Source: Mrakia gelida (Eukaryota; Basidiomycota; Tremellomycetes; Cystofilobasidiales; Mrakiaceae). From it: a stretch of DNA of 64,000 nt. The notes under the pieces are model-generated. The model ran no database searches, was not told where the DNA came from, and saw only the letters and a program-made list of their open reading frames with translations. Both the position numbers and the translations under genes were made by a program. The DNA lies in contig BRON01000003.1 of the NCBI GenBank assembly GCA_024345305.1, forward strand, positions 558,001 to 622,000, written 5' to 3'. Below are positions 46,133-56,416 of this stretch, in pieces (the stretch's first letter is position 1; each line of letters begins with the position of its first letter).

Positions 46133-48219
46133 GGCCTTCCGATCTACAGGGATCCTCTCGTCGATACGATCTCGAGTCTCGTCGTCGTCGTCCCACTCTC
46201 CTGCCTCGTCGGTCGCTTCGAGCTCAAGAGGACCTCGTCTCGTGAGGACTCACACCCACTCAGTCAAAGCTCAGCCTAAGAGGGATATCATCGTAGATGG
46301 GAAAGTCCGTGAGTACAGGTTCTGTCTTTGTATCGATCGTCCTGCGATGTGCTTGAAGAGTGCGGGACCAGGCCCAGAGGGACGAGGAGGGCAAGGAGGG
46401 AAGGAAGGTCGACTTTTTGAGCTCTCTCGCTCCTTCCTTCCCTTCCCCCGTCAAAGCTCGACATCATCGCTTCAGCACCCCATCGAGATCTCGCATCACT
46501 ATGCTGGCAGATCCATCCTTCTAGGAGTCCATTACATCGAAATCCCCCAGCCTTGTTCCTGCTAGGTCGCTCGTATACTGACGTCTCCTCCTCGTCTTCC
46601 CTCCTCGTCCCTTCCCCTCCCTTCTCCTGCCAGGCAACCCAATCTCGCCGATGGCCTTCCTCCCTGAACCTCCCTTCACACCTCTCTTCCCCATCTACCT
46701 CCCTCTCACCTCCATCAACCCAATGCTACCTCCAAAAGCAGCCGCTGAACAGGTCCTCCCCTTGCCTCGAGACATCTTCGGCCTTCCTCTGAGGCGAGAC
46801 GTCCTTCACCAGTGCGTCGTTCACCATCAGTCCCTCCTCAAGGTCACCAGCAAGCACGTCGCCATTCGATCGGAGGTTAGGGGAAGTTCGAGGAAGCTGC
46901 ACCCCCAGAAGGGTACCGGTAGGGCTAGGGTGGGAGATTCTGGGAGTGGTATTCGTGAGTCGTCCTTCCTCCCTTTGGTCGTCGCCTCTCCTCTTCTTCG
47001 CACCCGCCCTTGTGCGCGAACGAACCTCGGAAGCTGGAACCTGACTTAACGTGTACTCTCTACTTTCAGGTGTCAATGGAGGAGCCACGTTCGGACCCAG
47101 GAAGCGAGACTGGACGTCCAAACTCCCTCGGAAAGTTCGTCAACTCGGTCTCAAGCTCGCCCTCTCTCAGAAGCTCCGAGAGGGGAAGCTCTGGGTCGTC
47201 GGCGAGGATGGATTCTTCATGGACGACTGGAAGGTCACCATCCCTCGAACCCACGCCTTCGGACCCAACAGCGTCGACAGGGAGGTTCTCGGAGCGTCGG
47301 AACCTCGCCATCTCCAGAACCAGATCTCTCGTACGTATCTTCTCCTACCTCTTTTCCATCTTACACCCTTCATCTACTGTCGATGCCGCCTCTCGACCGT
47401 ATTTCGTCGAGATCTCCGCTCCTCAGTCGAGACTCGAGCTGACTTCTTTTTCTCCCTCCCTTCCCTTCGTCGCGCGTCCGTTCTCTTTTCACCTCTCTTC
47501 CCCCAGGCCTCGGTCTCAAGAAACCCCTCTTCCTCCACTCCCCCTTCTCTCCTCCTCCTACCTACCTCCTCGACGCCTTCCAATCCATCAAAGACGCCGC
47601 CCTCAAACACTCCCTCGAGCTCAAAACGCCCATCCTCCACCCCTCCATCCCCTCCCCCTCCCACGGAGTCATCACCCGCAAACGAGAGAAGTTCACCGCC
47701 AACCTCCGGATCGAAGCCATCTCCTCGGTCGGAACGTACGACCTCCTCTGCGCGCACGACATCGTCTGCGACAAGCTCGCGCTCGAGTGGTTGATCTCGA
47801 CGACTCGAAACTACCAGATCATCGAGAAGATGGACCTCTACTCTGGAAACGCCATGGTCATGCGACGACGATCGTTGGGATTGAGTGATTTCCCGAATGA
47901 GGGGGAGATGGATGAGAGTAAGGAGATGTTGAGGAAGTTGGAGGAGGAGGCGTTGGCTGGGGATGGTGGGCCTGGGGGCTACGAGCTCTGGAGGGAGAAA
48001 GCTTTGGTGGATGCGAACGAGGCGATCGCTGTGGCCGAATCGGAGAAGCTGGTAGAGGGTTCTGAGGTGGAGGTGGTAGTGGAGGAGCAGGAGCAGGAAG
48101 AGGGAGAGTGGGAGGGAGAGGAGGAGGTCGAGCTCACGGAGGAGGAGCTCAAGGAGATCGAGGCGTCGGCGACGGAGCTGGTGGATGGGTTGAAGGAGGT
48201 CCCAAAGGCGAGGAAGTAG
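46133..48219 (+). CDS. YML6: Mitochondrial large ribosomal subunit protein uL4m
   Basis: uL4 binds 23S-type rRNA and lines the exit tunnel of the mitochondrial ribosome. The N-terminus (MAFRSTGILSSIRSRV, Ser/Arg-rich, few acids) looks like a mitochondrial targeting sequence. The core reads HQCVVHHQSLLKVTS, SEVRGSSRKLHPQKGTGRAR (the uL4 loop), VNGGATFGPRKRDW, LPRKVRQLGLKLALSQKL and REGKLWVVGEDGF. Later come AFQSIKDAALKHS and KFTANLRIEAISSVGTYDLL, and the protein ends in an acidic, glutamate-rich extension (EEQEQEEGEWEGEEEVEL) then VPKARK. The extension of roughly 120 residues is unlike bacterial L4, though fungal mitochondrial ribosomal proteins commonly carry extensions. Three or four introns, including about 46311-46450 and 47331-47506. 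Confidence 0.92.
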
Positions 48220-48537
48220 GTCTTTACGAGTAGAGAATGAACTTCTTCTTGTGACTTAGCGGAGTTGGCTTTCTGCTGAAAGTTGAGGCGAAGAGCTTCT
48301 GGGTCGACGCGTTTCAAGGGAGTCCTCGAGGGGCGAAGCTTCTCGTCGCAGCTCGGTCCGTCTATCGATATGTATTTCGTAGATATGGCTCGCTGAAGCT
48401 GAACGTCTCAGCTCTTCTTCCAGAAAGTCGGAAGCTGTATACTTGGCTGCGGAGGAAAGCAGGGGACTCTCGAACTTCGTTCAACCTTCGCTCCCCACTC
48501 TCAAGCCTCCACCACCAAACCGCCACTCCGCCAAAGG
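48220..48537. other. Spacer between uL4m and the DDX60-like gene
   Basis: About 320 bases between two plus-strand genes. It holds the uL4m 3' region, a GACGCGTTTC at about 48306 and the promoter or leader of the helicase gene. No other feature. Confidence 0.4.
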
Positions 48538-51500
48538 ATGTCTTCTCTCAACGCCAAAGAGACCCTTCTTCGCATCGATACGAGCTGGTACGGAAAGCAG
48601 TCCAGTCGATACCTCGACATCGTGGGAGACTGGGTGGGGTCAGAGCTCTTTGTTCTCGATGGTGGACTCTACCTTCTCCTTCCCTCCTTCCCCTCCCCGA
48701 TCCCCTCATCTGTTCCCTCCTTCCTCCCATTTTCATCGCCTCCGCTTTTACTCTTGCTGACCTTTCCATCTCATTTTCCATTGTTAGGTCACTCTCTTCT
48801 GGAAACTCTCTTGGAGGACCCGTTGCTGGCACTCGGGAGAGAGGGAGGTTCGTTCGTCTTCATCAGCTCCGACTCCCTCGCCCTACGAGCCTGCCTTCTC
48901 TCCTTCAAGCTCTTTATCTCGTCCAAGCTGACGCCATAACCTTTTCGTATCTTCACACTTCAGAACTCAGCTTCCAAATCCTTCACGCCGTCAGGAACCT
49001 CGAACTCTTCATCTCCAAACTTCTCGCTCGAAACTTGACCTTCGACGTCGTCTTCCTCGATCGTGGGTTCCTCCTCTTTCAGCCTCGCTGTCTCTGGTCC
49101 ATGACAGATGGAGCCGATGAGCTGACTCTCCCTCATATCTACGTCCTCCAGAAAACCGTCACGGATCCCACAAGACTGGGTCGAGCTCCTTCGTCTTCAG
49201 CTCTCGCCTCCTCGCCGTCTCGATCCTCAAACAGCACCTCTCCACGCTCAAATGTCACGTCTTCGACTTCGAATCCTCGAAGGATAAGGACTTCTCGGAG
49301 TACCTCAGTATTCATCGAGTGAGCTCGAGCTCCTGAAAGAGCTTCTATCGGTCGAGGAGGCTCGTCGAAACGCTCTTTGCTCACCCAAGCTCCTCGCTCT
49401 CGTGTACGACTACAGGAGGACCCAGCACCTCGATGACTTCGTCCGAGAGATCGAAGCGACGACGGAGGAAGCTCGCAAGCAGCTCGACGAGAAGTTCCGC
49501 TCGTCGCTTGAGGACATTGGAACCTCTCAAGACACTACAAGATCCCTTTCGCTAGTCGAGGATGTCGTCGGGATCCATCAACTCGCGTCGGCTCTCTTCC
49601 TCGACGCGTCACCCTCTTCCCTCAACTCGACGCTCCTCCACATCTTCCTCCTCCACCTCAGCCTCCTTCCGCTCATCCCACTCAATCATCGAGCTCAAGA
49701 GCTTCAACGACTTCCTCCAGCTCTCGAACTTCATCTTCGAACGGACTTCCTCCCAAGGATCTTTGGGGCCCTCGCGTCGTCCTCGACGAAGTCTTCAAAC
49801 CTCGTCGACGTCGACGGACGCGTCTTCCTCTCCGTCCTTCACGCCGTCCTCTCCTCGTCGTTGGACTCGCCGCTGGAGGACCTCCTCAGATCCAGTTACT
49901 CGAACCTGGTCAACAACGCCCATCTCTCTTCCTCCTCGATCCAAACTCTTCGTCAAGAGTTCCCTCCCCTTCGAACGGTCGCCCAACGTCCTCCCCCTCC
50001 TCGAGCTCAAAAGCTGCTCCCCTTCTCGCACCCGGTCCTCGACCCCTTCCTCGCCTCCATCAAGCTCGAGACCCTTCTATCGGATCCACCAAGCTCTGCT
50101 CTTCTTTCGCAGGGAACTGTCTTTTCCGATGGTGCGTTTCTGTTTCGTCCGTCCTCGCTGATCAGACGCCCCCCTGACTGACTTTTCTTCCTCTTTCCTC
50201 GCTCGATCAGTACGACATTGGCACAACACGTCTCTACTCAAGGATCACGCTCCAGCCGTCCAGACGAAGGGCCTCAACGAGTGGCAGAGGGCTAGGGCAA
50301 TCATGAAACATGAGCGAGCTCACCAACGATTCATGGCTCAGATGCAGAGGTGATTCTCGTCTCTCATCATCTCGAGAAGATCCACTGAGATTGCTTGAGC
50401 TGACTGTCCTTTCCCTTGCCCTCGTTTCTTTCAGACAAGCCGCGTCTCTCACAGGAGCCCTAGGAGCAGCACTCAAGCAGACGGTCATCATCCCAGTCAG
50501 CAGCAACGCTCCAGCTCCTCCGAAGCCTGCTCGAGCAGTTCAGCAACAACCCAAGTCGTCGAAACCCAAGGTCCTCTCGAAGGCGGATCAGATCCGAGAG
50601 GCGAAGTGAGCTTTTGCCGTCGGCTCTTCGTCCTCACTTCTCGACGCGGATCCTGATCGAGACTCCGCTTTTCTTTGCTTCCAGCTCCAAGAAGGCTTTG
50701 AACAAGATAGACGAGTGGTGGGACACTCGACTCGTCGAACTCAAGAAGTCGAAGAGTCTCGACTCGAAGATCTCGTCCCTCGACACTTACCTCTCCTCCC
50801 CCATCGGTCAGTTCCTCTTCCTTCTTCTTCGAAGTAGGAAGGCTGTCGGGAGACTGAATTATTTCCTTCGTCTCACAGTATCTACCGATGCGTGGCTCAA
50901 GGCCGAGATGACTCTCTTCCGAGCGCGCTGGAGGTCGAACGCTGGTCGACGCTTGCAGAGGCGAGCTCGCCCCTCGTCAGGGAGAAGGAGAACGTCTACC
51001 TCACTCAAACGGCTCTCGGACTTCAGAGATCGACGCTCAGTAAGGCTCAAGCCGAGATGGTTCGACACCTCCTCGCCGGGCTGGGACTCGACGCTCTGGA
51101 CTTCGCGAAATCCTCGTCGGACAAGCCGTCCTCGTTCTCGTTCGTCAAGATGCTCAGATCGTCCGGCAAACCCGCTAAGAAGTTCTTTAAAATTCCTGGA
51201 GACGCTGTATCGTTTCAACTCGCGGTGAGTAGCCCTCAGACGTGCCGGTCGAGGACAAACGAGTCTTGGACGCGTCGTCTCGCCGAGTGTCGAAGAGCAC
51301 GTCGTGTTATCGCTTCTCTCGCTGATCGCTGTTCCTCCACCTCTCTCGTCCCTTCTACAGTGTCTCGGACCCAACATGGAGCGACAGATCGATAGCTCAG
51401 AAGATCCCAGAGTCCCCTTCCGACCTGATGGATGGCAGCGGTTCGTTCTCATCTTTTTCCTTCCTTCCTTCGTCCTTTGATCTGTTCTGATCCCATCACT

Positions 51501-54500
51501 TCTTCCCTCGTTCAAACAGACAAGTACTCGACAAGATCGATGGGAACGAGAGCTTGCTGGTCATCGTTCCGACGTCTGCTGGAAAGGTGAGTCGCTTTCG
51601 TCTCGTTTCGAGCTCGCCTTTCTTCGCGTCTAACTTCTCTTCTTCTTTCTCTTTTCCTTCTGTCCAGACTTTCATCTCGATGTACGCTATGGAGAAGGTT
51701 CTCCGAGACTCGAACGACGGGATCATCGTCTATCTCGCTCCTACCAAGGTCCGTTCTTTCATCATGATCGTCGAACGAGCCTTGACGCTAACTCGTCTCC
51801 CTTCGAAACAGGCTCTCGTCAATCAAATCGCCGCGGAGGTCTACGCACGATTCTCCAAGACCGTCCCTGGAGGTTCTATGTGGGCTGTGCACACCAGAGA
51901 CTACAGGATTCATAATCCTTCGTCGTGTCAGATCCTGGTGAGCTTCGTCCCGCTCTTCCTCTTCCTCTTCTCTGGAACGCGAACCTGACGCCCGTTCTTG
52001 CCTTCGATTTAAGATCACCGTGCCTCACATCCTTCAGATGATGCTCCTCTCTCCGTCGCTCTCGAAACTCTGGGCTCCGAGGATCCGGTACTGTATCTTC
52101 GACGAGATCCATTCGATCGGAGAGGAGGAAGGAGGTGCGGTTTGGGAGGTCAGTCTTCTTCGTTTCTCGCTCGAAGCGACTCTCCGCTGACTCCTTGATT
52201 TGGCTATCGCAGCAACTTCTCATCTTGTGCCCTTCGCCCATCATCGGTCTTTCGGCGACGGTTGGAGAACCTGAATTCTTCTCCGCGTTCGTTTCGTCTC
52301 GATCTTCTCCCTTTTCCTCGCTCGTGGCTCACTTGTCTTTCGTTTCTCCCCAGTTGGCTCGCCTCCGTCCAAGCTGCCCATGGCTTCAAGTACTCTTTGA
52401 TCATCCACCAACACGTGAGTACACTCCCAGTCGTCAGGAGAGGAGCGCGTCGCTGACATCTTTCGCGTTCGTATTCGCCTTTCTTCCGACGTGCAGCGAT
52501 ACAACGCCCTTCGGAAGTCGATCTACGCTCCCTCCCTCCCCATCACCCCCTTCAAGGCTATCTCCAAGGCTCCCACCACCTCCGAGGAGTCCCTCGTCTT
52601 TCTCCATCCCGTCGCAGCCCTCGCCGTCGGTCTCCCTCGCCTTCCCGAGGACCTTTCGCTGGAAGCTCGAGACTGCCTCTCGCTCTGGTCTGAGCTCAAG
52701 AGGGCGGATCCGTCTTTCCCAGAAGAGCTCGACCCTTCGAACTTCTTCTCGTCGACGCCCGTCATCGCTCAGGTCGACGTTTTCAGGTCAGTTCGCTTTG
52801 GTCTGCGATCCTTGGACGCGTCTTTTCCTCAAGCGAAGCTCATCCCTTCATCTTCTCACTCATGCAGGTACGAGAAGGCTCTCAAGACGGAACTCTCTAA
52901 GCTCATGGAAGGATCGGAACAGCCCGACTCGTCCTTCAGAGCTGTCGTCAACTCTTTCGCGGATCCGATCAAGACTCGAGCGCGAGCGGTCGAGGCGGAG
53001 TTCGAGACAGGACGCGACGCGTTCTTCTCGATGGTGTGTATTTGCGTCCTCCTACTCTCAGTAGAAGAGTCAGTCGACTAACGTGCTGTTCGCCCTATCG
53101 CTCCAGATCACTCCCATGGTCTCCGATCTCGAAGCAGCGGGTCAACTCCCAGCGATCCTCTTCAACTTCGACCGTTCTGCCTGCGAGGACATCGGACATC
53201 GACTCCTCGACGACCTCACCTCTGCCGAGGCGGAATGGAGACGATCCTCTCCGATCTGGGCTGCTAAGGTCAAATCCTACGAGGCTTGGTTGAACGACTC
53301 GAAGGCTCGACGGAAGGAGGAGGAGTTGAGAAGCAAGAGGAAGGCGACCGTCGACGAAGACGGCCAGAAGGTTGAGAACTCTTCTTCGGGAGATGATTCC
53401 GGACTTGCCTCTTTCGACCCCGAGGATCCCTCTCCAGCGTTCACGTTCGCTGGCATCAAAACGTCGTACTCGAAGGACGATATGCTCAAAGACTTCGACG
53501 CTTTGACGTGGGTCCTCCCCTCCTCGTCGCGTTGGCTGCTGGAGGCTCTTCGACGAGGGATCGCAGTGCACCACGCCGGAATGAACAGACGGTGAGCTTC
53601 TCCTCAAACTTCTCTGCTCGATGGTGGAGCTGGTGCTGATCTCGTTATCGTCGTCGCAGGTACCGAGCCCTGGTCGAAGGCGTGAGTGTCCTTCCTCCTT
53701 CTCGTTCGTCTTAAGCTCGACTGACCTCTCCATCCTTCTCTCGCAGCTCTTCCGACTTGGTTTCCTACGAGTGATCGTTGCTACCGGAACTCTCTCGATG
53801 GGAATCAACATGCCTGCCAGTGAGTCCGTCGTCGAAGAGCCCGCGTTGTCGTCGTCGTCCGAGCTGACTTCTTCCTTCTTCGTCCTTCCAGAAACCGTCG
53901 TCTTCGCTGGAGATTCGGTGTTCCTTACCGCTCTGGTCTCGCGTCAGTGTGCTGGGAGAGCGGGTCGTCGAGGGTTCGATCTCGTTAGTTCTTCCCTGCT
54001 CTCTTTTCTCTCGCCTGACCTGCGTGACTGACACGACTCTGTTCTTCTCGTCGAACAGCTCGGAAACGTTCTCTTGTGAGCTTCATCCTGTATTTGACCG
54101 CTTATCTCCTGTGCCTCGCCCTGACTCTCTGTCTTCTCATCTTCTCAGCTACGGGATCCCCTTCGAACGAGTTCAATCCATCCTTCTCTCTCTCGTTCCG
54201 CGACTCGGAGGCAGCTTCCCTCTCACCTCTTCTCTCGGTGAGTTCATTTTGCCCTCCTCCACTCGTGGATATACACTGAGCTTTGCTTATGCTCTACTCC
54301 CTGCAGTCCTACGTCTTCTCAACCTACTGACGGGATCGGAGAACTCACCGGCGGCAGTGAAAGAGGTTCAGTCGCTTTTCCAACTACCTCGCCTCTCTGT
54401 TACGTGAGTTCGCCTTCGCAGCTCGAGAGACCTCGCCTCGACCAAACTGACTATATTCCCTTCGTTCCAGTGCGGAGGCGAGCAAGAACGAGGTCCTGCA

Positions 54501-56030
54501 CTTCACAAGAGCTTCGATCGAAGTGAGTCTTTCGTTCGCACGCGCTCGTTTCCTCCGCTGACTTCCTTCCGTTTCTACAGTATCTCCGACGAGCGAACCT
54601 CATCGACGCAGAGGGAAGACCGTTGAACTTGTTCCCGATTGCCAGCCATCTCTACCACGTCAGTTCTCTCGCCGTCGGAGAAGGAAGCGAGATCTTGATC
54701 TGACTTCCTCTCCTTTGCTTCCACAGACGGAGCCCTCGAACTTCGCTCTCATCTCCCTCCTCCAGTCCGGAGTTCTCCACGACGTGGCCTCTTCGTTCGA
54801 TACTCATCCAACGGACACGGGGATCTCACTGGTATGTCCAGGCGCTCGTCTATCCTCGTCGCGACGAATCTGACCTCTTCGGTTCCCCTCGTTTCGTTCA
54901 GGTCTCGATCCTCTCTCAACTCTTCGGACGACTTCGACGACGACCTCAAAGCAAGGCCAGCCTGAGCGCTCTCGTCAAGTCCACCCCGTCGCAGATCGTT
55001 CTCCCTCCTCTTCCCTCGGCGGTCCTTCGAGTTCTCAAGAAGCATCAGCAGCAGATCGTCTCGACTTTCTCGTCGTACGCGTCCAACTGTTCGTCACCGA
55101 TCCTCTGCTTCTACGCCTCCTCTCCCGCTCAGAATCTGACCTGGATCATTTTTCTTTACTCACAGATATCCATCAGTACGCTTCCCAGCTCGGAGAGGAC
55201 AACATTCTGCCTCTCAGCAACCTCGTCGTTGGACCTCCTCAACCCTCGGACGAGCCCTCGATCCCCTTCATCCAAACCAACCTCGCTTCAACCTCCATCC
55301 ACTTCGAAACTCGATCATCCTTCGTAGCGCTCTCGGGTCATGGAGACACCTTCCTCTCCATTCCCGAGCTCTCGACCACCGCACGAGAAGGACTGCACCT
55401 CAATCAGCACGCGGTGCCTTCGCTCAACGATTTGACGAACGAGGAATTCGACCTCAACGCGTACCTCGTCGATTTCCTGACGCACGGGCAGCTCGAGGCT
55501 CTCGTGAAAGGGAATGGTATCAGGAGGGGAGACGTATGGTTCGTTCTTCAGGTCAGTCCTCGTCTGGAACTCGCGACCAAGAAACGAAACGAAACTGACG
55601 CGTCTTCGTTTTCTCTCAAACGCAGGACTTCTCCCTCACCCTCGCCGTCATCTGCTCCTCCCTCCAGACTCTTCTCATCGAGGCGTCGGCAGCATCGGAG
55701 AGTGCGGACGACGAGATCGTCGTGGTTGATCCTGATGCGGAAGAGGACAGCGAGGGAGAAGGCGACGGGGAAGACGAGTTCGCTCGACCTCCTGGGATCT
55801 CCGTGAGTTCCTCTTTCGCTTCCTTCTCTCCAGTCAAGTCGATCAGACTCCCTCGGGGTTCCTTTCGAACGAGAGATGCTCCTTATCTCGATTCTCGACT
55901 CATCCGGACCCTCCGTCCCTTCCCTCTTCTCGTTCGTTTCCTCTTCCAGGATCGAGACTGGACCCTCTACCGAGCCCTTCGCCACGCCGAGCGGACCTTC
56001 AACGTCCGCTTCAAAGCCATCTTCGCATAG
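48538..56030 (+). CDS. DDX60-like Ski2-family RNA helicase
   Basis: A superfamily 2 helicase of roughly 1,800-1,900 residues with more than 20 introns. The N-terminal half matches the DDX60 layout: [36 protein letters not shown], a long helical region and [15 protein letters not shown]. Helicase motifs are intact: I VPTSAGKT (split by an intron after the Lys), Ia [47 protein letters not shown] and [30 protein letters not shown] precedes motif V, as in Ski2-like enzymes. After the core come winged-helix and ratchet-like helices ([20 protein letters not shown]), an acidic patch, and [20 protein letters not shown] up to FA at 56030. Animal DDX60 is linked to antiviral RNA sensing and to exosome co-factor activity; fungal members are poorly characterised. 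It lies about 13 kb from the helicase-less Dicer. Confidence 0.9.
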
Positions 56031-56416
56031 TTCTCTTTCCTTCTCCTCCTTCCCTCTCTTTTTCGTCTTTCTCCTTTCCTTCGTCCTGCTCGATCTTCCT
56101 CCCGCTCCCGCTCCTCCTCGTCTAGCCCTCTTCCTCTTCTCCTTCTGCTTCCGTAACGAGTTATTTCACGATCCATGACCTACACGCGAACAGTCTCTTC
56201 GAATGCATTAAAGAAGGCGTTATAGATTAGACGAAGCGAAGCAAAATGAACAAGAAAGGAAGCAAGAAACAGGACGACGACGAAACAGTCCAAAAAAACG
56301 GGGAAGAACGAGCGACAGAGGAGAGGATATCTATGGTGGGAGAAGCGAACGAGTAGAGTAGAATACCGAAAAGCGTAGAAGCGGAACGAACGAAGTCCAA
56401 AGCAAGCCCTCACCCC
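56031..56416. other. Convergent 3' ends, no gene
   Basis: 386 bases between the stop of the DDX60-like gene (plus) and the stop of the phosphoesterase gene (minus). It is pyrimidine-rich (56031-56150) then A-rich (56210-56310), consistent with two facing polyadenylation regions. Confidence 0.5.
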
